A stretch of 64,000 nucleotides of DNA, taken from the NCBI GenBank assembly GCA_043228905.1, contig JBHGNT010000005.1, positions 20,770,001 to 20,834,000 on the forward strand. Direction: 5' to 3'. This stretch comes from Azolla caroliniana (Eukaryota > Polypodiophyta). The notes beneath the pieces are model-generated. The model saw only the letters and a program-made list of their open reading frames with translations, was not told the DNA's origin and searched no databases. Shown here one piece after another: positions 46,287 through 57,186 of the stretch; position 1 is the first letter of the stretch; every line of letters starts with the position of its first letter. The position numbers and the translations under genes are program-made.

Positions 46287-46301
46287 TGATGAACCCGACA
46301 T
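46287..46301 (+). other. Ty3-II primer binding site
   Basis: TGATGAACCCGACAT follows the 5' LTR by two bases and differs at three positions from the Ty3-I site. Confidence 0.55.
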
Positions 46302-46319
46302 GAAGAGCGGTAGGGGAGG

Positions 46320-46860
46320 ATGAAGATGGATGAAGAATATCTCATGGAGGCAATGTCAAACATGAGGATGGAATTTTTGAGAAAAGGGAAATGACGAGAT
46401 GCATCCCAATAAGACATTGAGAGTGTGGTCGGGCGAGTCAATTGTTTCAATGGGAACGAAGTCCAAAATTTTCTAAAAGCTTACAATGTCGAGATGGATT
46501 GGAGAGGTGTGGACGAAGCTATGAGACTAGAGTATTTTCGTTGGTTGGTGGCCGAACCTATCTACGAAGAGATGAAAGAGCTTCAAGAAACTCACGACTC
46601 ATGGGTGTCCTTCAAGGAAGCTCTATTGGAGGCGTACGAATACGAGAAACTGAAGGGACGACGTTGACACGAGTTTGACCAATGGGTATCATCGACAAAG
46701 ACCCACCAAAGTGCCATGCATGCGTTCCTAGAGTTTGAGTGTCATTTTGCTAGACTCTCGAAGAGGGATTAGAGATTGGTGGGGGTGGATCGAAAGGAAA
46801 GGATGGCCATCAGACTCAAACTCAAAGAAGATGACGGTGTAAATGGCCTCACTGAGGATT
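46320..46860 (+). pseudogene. Ty3-II gag relic
   Basis: The reading VVGRVNCFNGNEVQNFLKAY (about 46422-46484), DSWVSFKEALLEAYEYEKL and ECHFARLSKRD follows the pattern of Ty3-I Gag (RFSGKDATKYLASY, EEFEGRLLEKYGLDD). Stops occur at 46665-46667 and later. It supports a common lineage for the two elements. Confidence 0.65.
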
Positions 46861-46869
46861 GGACCAAAG

Positions 46870-48545
46870 TGGAAAGAGTATGACAACTACAAGATAAGGG
46901 GCAAGCAAGAATCTCGTCGGCAACAACACGGCCCAGAGGGATGTTCAAAGGAAGGTGAAAGGCGACACGAGCTACCACTAAAGGAAGAGGGCTCGGAGCG
47001 GAAAGGTTCAGAGGTACTCAACATGGAAGCCTTGATAAGGGAAGCGTACAAGAGCTTAAAGGTGAAGTTTGAGGCCGAAGGGAAGCTTACAACGGAGCTA
47101 GAGCCGAGGCAAATGATGGACGAGGAGGAAGTCGCCTCCCAACGATTGAGGACGAATGATGTGGCCTATACGAAGGCTAAAGTACGATACCATGGTACCA
47201 CTGGAGAGGGTGTGGAACAAGCCACCCTCTCCTCTTGTGAAGGTACGGCAGCCAAGGATAAGGCCAATGACTTGAGAGTGGCAAACGCCAATTCGATGGT
47301 CACGGATGAATGTTTCATTTCACGTTTGTTTGAGACATCGGGTGACGAAGGGGCAAGAATAATCGAAGCTTGCATGATCGAGGAGGGCAAAGAGTGTGAG
47401 GCCTATGGAGATGAAGAGATAACCATAGATAACGACGTCGAGGCGAAGGTGGCTATGGATGAATCAATGGTGTATGGTGTTGTCGAGAATTTCCCCCACA
47501 CTAAATCTAGAGACTTGGGCAGTTGTGTTCGAGAACCAACATGAGACCCAAGAGATGGAATGTGGCGGTTTAGGGTTTAGGGGTCCAAGCCAATGTCGAA
47601 GATGACTACAAGGCGGGCAACGACCATGGAGAGAGTTCCTCCACACTAGATCCTAAGACTTGGGCATTAATTGATGTAAGACCCAAGAGACGAAAGGTGG
47701 CAGCGAGGAAGTGGAGGTCAAAGCCAATACGAATAACCTTTAGGTGGAAGTGGCTAAGTGTAGCACGACGAAGGCAGACGACAAGAACATATGTATTCTT
47801 CCACATTTGTTCTACAGACTTGGGCATTAACCAATGTAAGACCCAAGAGTTGGAAGGTGGCAGCGAGGGAACGAAGGTCGAAGCTGATGCATGCGATGGA
47901 GAGATTGCCAAGGAGGTGGCTATGGCAAAACGACGGAAGATGGCAATTCCAAGGCTTCCTCCCCACTAGTTCTAGAGATTTGAGGGTGTTCCTCGAGAAG
48001 TGATCACGACTTTTAACGTGAGGGAGGACACTAGCGTGAAGCTCAGAGGTATGGTGGTCAACTCAAACACGAGAGTATACCACAACGAATGGCAAAAAGA
48101 GAGGCATGTGATGTGGTCGCTTAGAGACCTCAAGGTGAGGATGCGCTTGAAGGGACTATGACGGGTAGTCAACGTTGACATTCAGACGAGGTCTTGTGAA
48201 GGCAAGTATGGGACGAGAAAGGATGAAGGATAGAAGTTCCTTGACCAAGGAGATGGACGGGATGATGGTGGCACATACACAATTGTGAAAGGTTATGTTC
48301 GGGAGGGGTGAAAGGGGCCATGACAAGCGGTCATGGCATTACAAAGAGTGAATGAAGAATATGGTGGATCGAATGGTGACAATGGTTCGGATGGAAGGAA
48401 TGGACGTGCTCAAAATTGAGACACAAAGTCGGTGTGGGTGAGGCGCAAAGAAGGAGCAAGCCAAAGTTTTACAACCTTTGGCCCCACCACATCACTATTT
48501 TCCTTCTTGGCACATGCCAAAGGATGTGGGGTTTGGTGGAGTGGA
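46870..48545. other. Decayed interior of Ty3-II
   Basis: Open frames on the plus strand (for example 46843-47544) are acidic and charged without a recognised domain. A segment resembling GACTTGGGCATTAA....TGTAAGACCCAAGAG recurs near 47510, 47655 and 47815, so part of the interior is a diverged ~150-bp tandem repeat. Confidence 0.5.
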
Positions 48546-48613
48546 TGTCGTGATGTTGCGTGTCCAATGGGAGAAAAAGTGTGGGTTCATGAACATTACA
48601 CAAACACTTGTGG
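48546..48613 (+). repeat. Ty3-II 3' LTR, truncated
   Basis: The first ~68 bp match the 5' LTR start (GATGTTG.GTGTC, then CATTACACAAACACTTG). The match then ends abruptly. Confidence 0.75.
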
Positions 48614-48639
48614 TTTACTTCAATTCTAGAGTCGTAGGC

Positions 48640-49490
48640 ACCACGATCTATGTGTGACGTCCAATGTTTCTTGGGATTTGCAAATTTTCATTGTAAATTC
48701 ATCAAGAATTACCCAAAAATGGTTCTCCCTCTCACACAATTGACACAGAAAAACCAACCAATTATATGGAATTTGAGTGCAACTGAGGCATTTGAAAGTT
48801 TAAAATGTGCAATCACATATGCCCAATTTTAATTTATGTTGACCTAGCCAAGTCCTTGTTTTAGAAGTTGATGCATCAAATTTGGTCTCTGAAGTGTCAT
48901 CACACAAAATCGAAGACAATGATTGATTACATCCAATTTATTTTCATCAAGCAACAAATATTAATTATGATGTTCAAGTCAAGGAGATTTTGGCTATTGT
49001 GGACTCTTTTATCAAAATTGGTGCCATTTCTTGAAGGTTCTCCTCATGAAATCATTGCCTACCATGATCACAAGAATCTAACATATTTCCAAATCATCCA
49101 CAAGCTCGTTGGGCACAATTCATGTGCTCGATTTTTTGATCATGTATCGCCCCCAACGACCATAGAAAGGCACATGCTCTATCTCAGTATTCCTATATGA
49201 CACCTTGCTTATGGGAATTTCCCTTTGACCATCAAAAGCGGATCTTATTTTTTATCGCTTCCATGTAATTGTAAATAACACCTAGCAAATTCCACACTTA
49301 CTAATCAATTCAATTCACAATGATCTTGTATATTCAATTTCTGATGGTCAATGTTAGTCTATCTCTTTGGATTTCATTATTGATCTTCCATCTTCCAAAG
49401 GTTTTGACACCATTCTTACTATTGTGGATTGGTTCACTAAGATGACCCTTTTCCTTCCATACACAAAGACTATCAATAGTCAAGAGACAA
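48640..49490 (+). pseudogene. Old Ty3 RT end, RNase H and integrase core relic
   Basis: VQCFLGFANFHCKFIKNYPK is the end of a Ty3 reverse transcriptase. LVLEVDASN, then HPIYFHQATNINYDVQVKEI, marks RNase H. SLDFIIDLPSSKGFDTILTI with VDWFTKMTLFLPYTKT is the integrase core with its first Asp. Frames shift repeatedly and no E of the integrase triad was found. Confidence 0.8.
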
Positions 49491-49499
49491 TCTCTTCTT

Positions 49500-49546
49500 A
49501 TTACTCTCTTTCTTACTATTGTTAATACGTTGCCAATCTCTTCTTA
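49500..49546 (+). repeat. 3' LTR scrap of the old Ty3 element
   Basis: TTACTATTGTTAATACGTTG and CCAATCTCTTCTTATTTC match 31196-31240 in the 5' LTR relic. Confidence 0.55.
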
Positions 49547-49549
49547 TTT

Positions 49550-50280
49550 CATTCATATAAGCTAAAAAACCACAATCATATCACAACCTAGTCACAATGA
49601 AATGAATCTTTGATCCCCAAAAGCCCATAGAAAATACATTGGCGCCAGAAAACCAATTTCAAATACAAAGAAATGAGTGTGCACCCTATATGAATATGAT
49701 AACATGGAGGAACATTCATTCTGATTGATGGTCCAACATATACTTACATTTTTCCAAGCTACTTTTAAGTCACTCCATAGCTTTTACAAAATGATTACTG
49801 CACAATGGGCATATCTAAAATATTTCTTAGAGCATAGAAACACACTTAGATTCTCAAATATATGGAAAACTTGCATACATCCTATACACTTATGAAAACG
49901 CTCCATTTGGTGCTTAATATTTTCTAGATTGGAAAATATTTTTGATGGTGAATACTTGTAATAGCAGAGATCTAGTTTGGGTTCTTTCCATGTAGGCCAT
50001 TGATCTGGAGTTCAATTGCAGCCTGTCACAATTGCCGCAAATGGTAATCAATTCATCACGAAGAGAGAAAAATAAAAAGATGCATTTGTTGTCGGCATGC
50101 AGTTATCTTATTGATAAATAAGAGGAAGATCTCTCTATAAACAGATGAAATACAGATTCAAATCGATCTGCACACTCCATGTGGGGTTTGCCACATTAAA
50201 AACCAGTTTTGAGGCCACAAGGATTGAATACAAGCAATATGGTTCACCAACTAATTAAGATATCCATCAATGTGACAATC
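49550..50280. other. Gene-free stretch, 3' flank of the RWDD4-like gene
   Basis: No exon or TE domain was recognised. The part near 50280 probably holds the 3' UTR of the minus-strand gene. Confidence 0.4.
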
Positions 50281-50284
50281 AACT

Positions 50285-53093
50285 TCATGCACCATGTTGA
50301 GGTACCTGGCTGAGCTGTAAATGAAAAATGCATTAATAATTAGAAACGGTAGGCATCATTAACTAGTGTTCAACAATTTTCAACACTAATCACAAAATGT
50401 GAATTTCTATAAGCAAAAAGGCCAGCATATATTACACATAAACTTTTCAATCAAGCATCACACATATATTTGCATATGTTGAACGATAGTTGTAGCAGGG
50501 TCTCCATATCTGCTCATCAAGGTTTGGACTTACAAAATGAAAGAATACTGCTGACTAATTGTTCTTCTACAATTAATTATCAATACATCAATTTAATTCT
50601 AATTCACGTATGCAAAGAGATTCAGTCGTTTTAAGGCTCAAGTTAATGGCCGTTGAATTCCCATTGGTTGTGATTTGACCAACCTTACATCTTAGACACT
50701 TTTTACACAATCACATTTATTTTATTTTCTTTTATGCTGCACAAATTAAGCAGAATGATTCCTTGGATGGACAACAGTGCAGCTAGCAGGTGGCAATGCA
50801 TAATCATGGAAAATGAAGAAACACAGAGACATGACACACAAAAGTGACATTAATTTTATTTTTTTATCGTAGCTCGTCTTACTTGTTCCATGTGAGGCGG
50901 TGCATTATCATGGAAAATAAAGAACCGTAGAGGCACAACACAGAAATGTACAGTCATCTGTTAACCAAGAGGAAATTACAATGCCAATCAAAATGCTACA
51001 TCGATCATCTTCTTTACCTCCACAGTGTTGGTGAGGCAGAGGATATTCCTTGACCAAATGCCTTCATTAATGAGGATGTCAATGGTTCTGAATGGAAGAA
51101 ACTATACTATCCCCATGATTTAGAGGGGAACTAGTAGAACATAGCTGATATTGGTGTTTACTGTTTCTTAGGGCAAGTGAGGATGATCAATTTTGAAAGG
51201 AACCTTGAGACTCTTAGAATGTATTTGAAAATCAGCTGGTTAATGCACAACTGAATATACGCTACAGGCACAAGTTACTGCATTGAATATTTCTACATAA
51301 TCACTTTATGTTCCCTTTTTATGATTTGAACACCAAAAAAACTAGAAGAAAAAATAGCACTTACATGTGAAATAATGGAAACCCAATCCCAACCTCGGGG
51401 TTTCTCTGCTGCGGCACCAAATTTGTCGAAAAACCGACGTTTTTGAGCTTTCGTCAGTTTCTCCTTTGTATCCTTTTTGCCAAAATTAGCATCTTTCCTG
51501 TCACTTTGAGGATGTGCAGTATTGAAGCCTTCAACTCCCTGGCATTATATCAAAGTTCCATATCAAAGATATGTTTTATAAGTAACGAGGATGCATAGAT
51601 TTTCCCAAAACTTACTTCTGGCGCAGAAACTGCCCTCATTGAATGAAACTCTGGTAATTTATCCTTTAACCATTCCAGAATGCTATAGCACATGCTTTCT
51701 CCTATCAGAATTGATGCCTGCTAGTCATACACTGCCTTAGAGCGAGATAATGATCACTAAAGGAAGAAAACAATCAAGGTGCATCTATTATAATCTTGTT
51801 AAGTTGAAAGTGCACTCCATCTCCAGGTAGATAAACAGACTAAATAAGGTGACCTTCAATCATCATAATCAGGAGATTTCTTTTCAAGGCAATTGCTGAA
51901 ATGGCATAATACTGCATCACTATATCTATATACATATTTACAGCATGAGCACCATCATGTAAGACAGACAGCATAAATGCCATATACAATACATACATAT
52001 ACACACATACACACACATCATGAACACCACCATCATGTAATCACAAAGTCTTGATGCATAGATGTTATTTTCATAAGCATGGCTCAAATACATATATACA
52101 TCACGAACAAATACATATATACATCACGAACACCACCATCATGTAAATACTTAGGCTTGATGCCAAGCCACATTCACAAGCACAATTTATGATTATACAC
52201 ACGCATCATGAACAACATTTTGACAATCATCAAAAGGAGGAAACATATATTTTGATGAGAGGGAATAACTGCATTCATAGAGTGATTCATATATATACAA
52301 TGCACATCATGTCTTGCAAGCACTGATGTCATAAGATTCCACATTCACAAGAATGACATGTAGACTATGAAGTTTGAACATCATAAAAAAATTGGTGGCA
52401 TAAAGTATATTTGCAAGCATGATATATGTATCATGAACACCACCTGATGGCTTAAAATCACAAATTTACAAGCATGGTATATATGTATCATGGGCACCAT
52501 CATCATATAATATAAGGATTGATGGTATTTTATGCCACATTCACAAGCAAGATATATGTTTAATTAACTCTGTCATGTAAGGATTCCTGGAATTAAATGC
52601 CACACACACAAGCCTGATATATACATCATGAAGATCATCAGGAAAGAATTGATAGCATAAAATGTCACACCTACAAGCATGATATGCATACCATATACGC
52701 CATGCCATGTAAAGCTTGATGAAAAGGAAAACCTTTCGTAAGTATCTATGCAAGGAGCTATGTAACCTTTCTGTGGATGAACACAAGAATTATAAGTTTT
52801 TTTATTGGCGAAAATACCTGTTCCTGAAGACCTTGTACGATGTGCTTCTTGGCAAGTTCAGAGTAGGAAGCATTGTTGAGGTTGGAGACATCGAAAAGAG
52901 GGATCTGTTGGTCAGGGTAGGATGAAGGAAGAAGAAGATCGATGAACAGAGGAGGAACACTGGGAGGTTCTGACTCTACAGCTTCATCAGTCGATGGATC
53001 AACCCTAACCCTAAAGCGATTGTGCTCGATTTTCGTAAAGCTGTCGTAGAAGATGGATTCCAAGGCCATGAGCTCTTCCTCTATAGCCTCCAT
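50285..53093 (-). CDS. RWD-domain protein, RWDD4-like
   Basis: Four exons on the minus strand, 53093..52818, 51717..51616, 51538..51365 and 50314..50285, give 193 residues with GT..AG introns and phase 0 joins. The N-terminal RWD domain starts MEAIEEELMALESIF and holds the diagnostic P-x-x-YP motif as LLLPSSYPDQQIPLF, then ASILIGESMCYSILEWLKD. The C-terminal module KLTKAQKRRFFDKFG and PRGWDWVSIISHLSQ matches the S-K-A-Q-K-R..L-P-R-G-W-[NDW]-W-V-D..H-L-S tail of RWDD4, which separates it from RWDD1/Gir2. RWD domains are alpha/beta folds that bind partners and are structurally close to UBC enzymes without catalytic Cys; the plant role is not known. The last exon is only 30 bp behind a 1050-bp intron and is the least certain part. 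Confidence 0.85.
51920..52700. repeat. Diverged repeat in RWDD4-like intron 1 (CATCATG..ACAAGCATGATATAT units)
   Basis: Segments with CATGAACACCACCATCATGTA and with CACATTCACAAGCATGATAT recur many times at about 50-110-bp spacing across the first intron. Units are irregular. Confidence 0.6.
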
Positions 53094-53184
53094 GGTTTGC
53101 TCTGTTTCCCTTTTCTTGTTCTTTCTTTACTTCTTATGTTTCCTCTGTTCCCTTTGGGCCATGTACAACATAATAGCAAGAAGC

Positions 53185-53358
53185 TTTGAAATGAAATGAA
53201 ATGAAATGCAATTACTTGAATTGAATTACAATGGATTGAATTGGATTGAAATGCAGTTAATTGAATTGAAATGAAATGCAAGGAACTGAATTGGATTGAA
53301 ATGCAATGAATTTGAATGCCATGAATTGAATTGAAATGATATGATATGCAATGGTTCT
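53185..53358. repeat. Pentanucleotide-type satellite upstream of the RWDD4-like gene
   Basis: Interleaved GAAAT and GAATT units (GAAATGAAATGAAATG, TGAATTGAATTG, TGGATTGAATTGGATTG) fill about 170 bp beginning about 95 bp upstream of the start codon, so they lie in the promoter or 5' UTR. Confidence 0.85.
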
Positions 53359-53359
53359 C

Positions 53360-54325
53360 ATTCACGGAAATTAAGCTTCTTTCCTAAGAGTTGCTAGTCC
53401 TCCCTTTGTTATTGCTTTGGACTAATGTTAGTATTGTAAAGAAAAGATATCTAAAGTGAAATGTCTAAGCAATTTCTGAATGTCCTCGCTAACCCGATGA
53501 GTGCACGCTCTTTGGTGCGCAAATTTGGGTGGTGAGTTGTTTAGTTGTAATAAACCAATGATTCAATGCCTTGGTATGAAATAGCGGAGAGCATGTTGAG
53601 GTGAGGGGATGGAATTGTAGTGCAGAAGCGGATGTATCGTCAAGCGGCAAAGGTTTTTTGGGGTGAGATCATAAGAAGGGTTGGGTGTGATGGATTCATT
53701 GAATATCAAGTAGAGTGATTGTGGTTTCTTATGTGAGCATCCATGTATGTCCCAAACCAAGCGATAAAGCATTAGCATTACACAAAACCGTAATTCACAA
53801 AGGAATATATTGACTCATCATGAAGTAAATGTGGTTCATCCATTTTCTAAACCATGTCTTCATATCTTACATCGATTCGAAATCCAAAATTCTGATTTCA
53901 CGTGCCTTTCAATTCTTTTTACTTGTTGATCATGTCCTTTGAAGTTAGCATCAGGGTGCCTTTCAACCTTTAACATGCATTGATTAAACTTTTATGTTGC
54001 CTTAATCTCAACGGGGAGTGATCTAGCTCAAGAACTATGACCTTGTATTGCCTTTCTAGCTTAACGTCAAGAAAATTCATAAGAAATCGTTTTTAGAAAT
54101 TTTCAAACTCTTTACAAGTACACTTAAGGATGCCCCGCATACTTCAACCCTCTTCACAAGCAATTGCGTTACAGAAGTGTCAAAGAAGTATTTCTTGGGA
54201 ACCCAACGTTTAATTTCTCCATCCTTAACATTTGTTCTCTGATATATGGTGAGTTCTCTTTCCTGCTTTGAAGTGAAATGTCAAACATTCATTTCATCTA
54301 TGATTGGAGGAAACCCAAGGCCTAT
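53360..54325. other. Gene-free stretch
   Basis: No exon was recognised. The part from about 53900 may belong to the LINE relic that follows, but no domain was legible. Confidence 0.4.
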
Positions 54326-54329
54326 GATA

Positions 54330-55625
54330 CATGCAACTTTTTGATGTCAAGTGCCTTATTTCGATACACGGTGCACTTGTTATCCTTATTTTGAGTCTTA
54401 ACAATCATAACCTTCTTGTTGGAGCCATCAACACTCAAACTAATATGCATACAAAAGTTTTCCTAAACAATAATAAGCCTACAAACTTTTGGGCATTTTC
54501 TAAAGTGTTCTCAAAAAACACAACATCATATGCATATAACAAAAGCATGATATGTACATTCTCAATAATAACTTCTTCATTTACAAACTCTTTGATAATT
54601 TGTTCGAATTCAATAGTGCTACTAAACCAAAGAGAGCGTTGGGAACAGAGATCCTTGGTTAATATCAATAGTGCTACTAAAAGAAATTGGAATTTCATCT
54701 CCCAAATGCACAAAGTGTATCACCTTCTGATAGATTTGAGAAATCTCAAGCATTTAGTCACTTGATACCCTTAGTTCTTCCATCTTCTCCAAAGATGTTC
54801 ATGGGGCATCATATCAAAATATTTTTTGAAGTCTACAAAGCAACAATATCATACATATAAGTCTAACAATGTAGGGACATCAATTGTAAATAATAATAAT
54901 AGTATTTTAATAATAACTTCTTCATTTACAAACTCTTTGATAATTTGCTCGCATTCAATTAAGGGAAAAGTACCAGGATACCCCTAGAAGTTCGTCTATT
55001 TACCAGAATGCCGTTGGAAGTTCCAAATTTACCAAACTACCCCTATGTCCAAAAAATTACACTTTATAAAGTAATTATACACTCAAATCTTTGGTAAATA
55101 GGGCTAGTTTGGGTCCATTTCTTCTATCTTTGGTAAATAGGGCTTGTAGATTTGAGTGTATAATTACTTTATAAATTGTAATTTTTTGGACATAGGGGTA
55201 GTTTGGTAAATTTGGAACTTCCAGGGGCATTCTGGTAAATAGACGAACTTCCAAGGGTATCCTGGTACTTTTCCCTTCAATTAATCAATGCATAAACCAA
55301 AGAGAAAGGTGAGAACAGAGATCCTTGCTTAACATCAATAGTGCTACTAAATAAAATTTGGAATTTCATCTCCCAAATGCACAAAGTGTATCACCTTCTA
55401 ATAGATTTGAGAAATTTCAAGCATTAATTCACTTAATACCCTTAGTTCTTCTATCTTCTCCAAAGATGTTAATAGGGCATTATATCAAAAGCTTTTTTGA
55501 AGTCTACAAAGCAACAATATAATACATATAAGTCTAACAATGTAGGGACATCAATTGTAAAATATAATAATAGTATTTTAAGAAAGTAATATTTTGCCTT
55601 AAATACATATCAAGCACTTAAAGTA
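54330..55625 (-). pseudogene. LINE reverse-transcriptase relic, tandemly duplicated
   Basis: On the minus strand FDMMPHEHLWRRW, SFSSTIDINQGSLFPTLSLV and VHIMLLLYAYDVVFF follow LINE RT motifs (K-A-F-D-x-V-x-R..L-W, S-x-I-x-Q-G-x-P-x-S-x-x-L-F, and Y-A-D-D). The second catalytic Asp position reads YAYD. A segment of about 340 bp (about 54567-54912) recurs at about 54913-55605, where the copy is longer because a MITE sits inside it. Both copies carry stops. Confidence 0.72.
54963..55275. mobile_element. Foldback MITE (Mutator-type) with 9-bp target-site duplication
   Basis: The element is 313 bp and almost entirely palindromic. Both ends read GGGAAAAGTACCAGGATACC inward (the right end differs by one base) and the arms of about 140 bp pair nearly throughout. 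A short spacer around TTTGGGTCCATTTCTTC forms the loop. It is flanked by a perfect 9-bp direct repeat, TTCAATTAA (54954-54962 and 55276-55284). Long TIRs starting with G and a 9-bp duplication are the mark of Mutator-like elements. It has no coding capacity. Confidence 0.88.
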
Positions 55626-55629
55626 AGCT

Positions 55630-56455
55630 GTGATTTTGATATATGACAATGTGCCACTTTCTAAGAGGTAGGTGAGAAAAGAATTATATTATAAGGTCTA
55701 ACCATCACCATAGCTTGTCTCTGCTTTTTCTTTATAAACCCTAAGTTTGGTGGTTGTCCTCCTATCCTTATATGTTGAGCGTGTGTGAAAAGCAAATGTC
55801 ATCCTTCATTAGGTTTGCATTCCATACCTTACATATCTTTATACTAGGGTAATGATGCCACAATCTACCTAAACACTAATTGAGCTTGCTTAAGCAATTC
55901 ACGTCACCATTGACCTCTTGTTAACTTATTCTGAGTAGCCTTATCAAGGTCAGAAGCAAATAGTTCAAAAGCCTCCAATTTCGGAGTCAGAAGTAGTCAT
56001 CGATGGGGGTTTCCAACAACAATCCAAGGACGCATACCTAAACAGAAGGTTTCCCTCTTCGTTGTCGGATTCTTATCAAACGGCCTTGGGTTTTTGAGAA
56101 GTTGTTAAGTACTACCAAGTTTAAAGAAGAGTTAAGACTCTTCAAGGGCCAAGGCTTGGTTTTATTACCTTTATTGCCACCATTTTATGTTGTCCTCTTT
56201 AACAATTAGCCCACTCATTTGACAAAATGTTTCCAATACATCAAGTAAGTGTTGCATATCATCCAAAGTTTAAAAGAATAACACATAGTGAGCATGTAGA
56301 AGTAAAAAAAACTTCTTGCCTAAGTTTTGAACTATCTAATCCTTGGTCCTTTGCATCCCTAATGAGATAGAAAGAAGAAAGAAAGATATACTAACGTCTT
56401 CTAAGACCAAAAAGAATGTGGTTGTTTGAGTCTCATGTGTAATCACAATCACGAT
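55630..56455. other. Gene-free stretch
   Basis: No exon, RNA gene or TE domain was recognised on either strand. Confidence 0.4.
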
Positions 56456-56462
56456 TCAAGAT

Positions 56463-56534
56463 GTCGTTTATGGGAATCGAACCCACGACCACATGGTTAA
56501 AAGCTACGCGCTCTACCGGTTGAGCTAAGATGAT
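56463..56534 (-). pseudogene. tRNA-Lys(UUU)-like sequence: tRNA pseudogene or SINE head
   Basis: The minus strand has an intact A box (TAGCTCAACCGG), D stem GCTC/GAGC, anticodon loop CTTTTAA with anticodon TTT, a five-base variable loop, and a perfect B box (GGTTCGATTCC) in a paired T arm GTGGG/CCCAT. The acceptor stem (ATCATCT against AAACGAC) barely pairs and there is no CCA. It therefore is not a functional tRNA gene. A decayed tRNA or the tRNA-derived head of a SINE fits. Confidence 0.75.
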
Positions 56535-56849
56535 TATTAATTTAAATTTGCAATGATAGAAAAAAAAGAAAGATATGCTAATGCCTTTAGATAAGACTAA
56601 ATTTGGCCCATGAGACAATTGGTTACAATAGTGGGATGTGTACCAAATCATCAAAGAGAGAGAATCCACGAGTTTTACCTTGTAATTTCTCATAATGCAA
56701 AATATTGACCTTAACAATCTTGTAATTCAACATATTCCCCAATGTCGTATTCCCCTTCCTGACCATCCAAGTGCCAACTATTTATCCTGGGCCGGACTAG
56801 CCACAAACATAGGGTGTCCTTCCAAAACACATCTCCAAAGGGTTGGTTA

Positions 56850-57166
56850 GAGATATGGATGATGATTTGGATCTTATTCACTCAACACTATCCGGTTACT
56901 TTCCGGATTGCCTTATGGAATACTTATCCCTTATCCCCTTCTTAATTACACACGTAAGATTATGAATGATGGCACAGACGACAAGTACACAAGATAGACA
57001 ATAAGATTAACAACAACAACGCTTAACTTGTATTACTTCCGTTAAACTATACATCAATCCGGATGCTTTTATAGGCATCCGGTACAAGTTACAAAATGAT
57101 GCCTTACCGGCCACCAGCTACTAATCGGTCCACACTTCTCCTTCGGATCATACTCCTAGGCCAACA
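56850..57166 (-). mobile_element. Candidate solo LTR or LTR relic (B)
   Basis: On the minus strand the sequence begins TGTTGGCCTAGGAG at 57166 and has a TATA box TATAAAAG near 57067-57074. The other end is not marked by a clear CA or duplication, so it is approximate. Confidence 0.45.
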
Positions 57167-57186
57167 TATGGCATGCCCATGGGACA

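Larger units (their letters stand above)
45684..48613 (+). mobile_element. Ty3 element II, truncated
   Basis: The 5' LTR is 45684-46284, beginning TATCGTGATGTTG (probably TGTCGTG originally). The 3' LTR start is at 48546 (TGTCGTGATGTTGCG) after a purine-rich stretch (GGTTTGGTGGAGTGGA) and breaks off near 48613. The interior begins with a primer site and a gag related to Ty3-I. The rest (46.8-48.5 kb) is too decayed to assign, and no RT was found inside. It lies between the two halves of the old Ty3 protease-RT region. Confidence 0.75.
31010..49546 (+). mobile_element. Old Ty3/gypsy element split by two later insertions
   Basis: The pieces are in correct plus-strand order: 5' LTR relic (about 31010-31290), gag and zinc knuckle (31364-32340), protease region (to 32849 and again 45547-45670), RT end, RNase H and integrase (48640-49490), and a scrap of 3' LTR (about 49500-49546). 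The protease reading stops at the left edge of the copia insertion and resumes at its right edge. LTR scraps at 31194-31240 and 49505-49546 share TACTAT.TTGTTAATAC and TTGCCAATCTC. All frames carry many stops. The gag is of the Tcn1/Sushi-like kind. Confidence 0.8.

Noticed and set aside
56463-56534. Functional tRNA-Lys gene
   Set aside because: The acceptor stem does not pair and there is no sensible terminator context.
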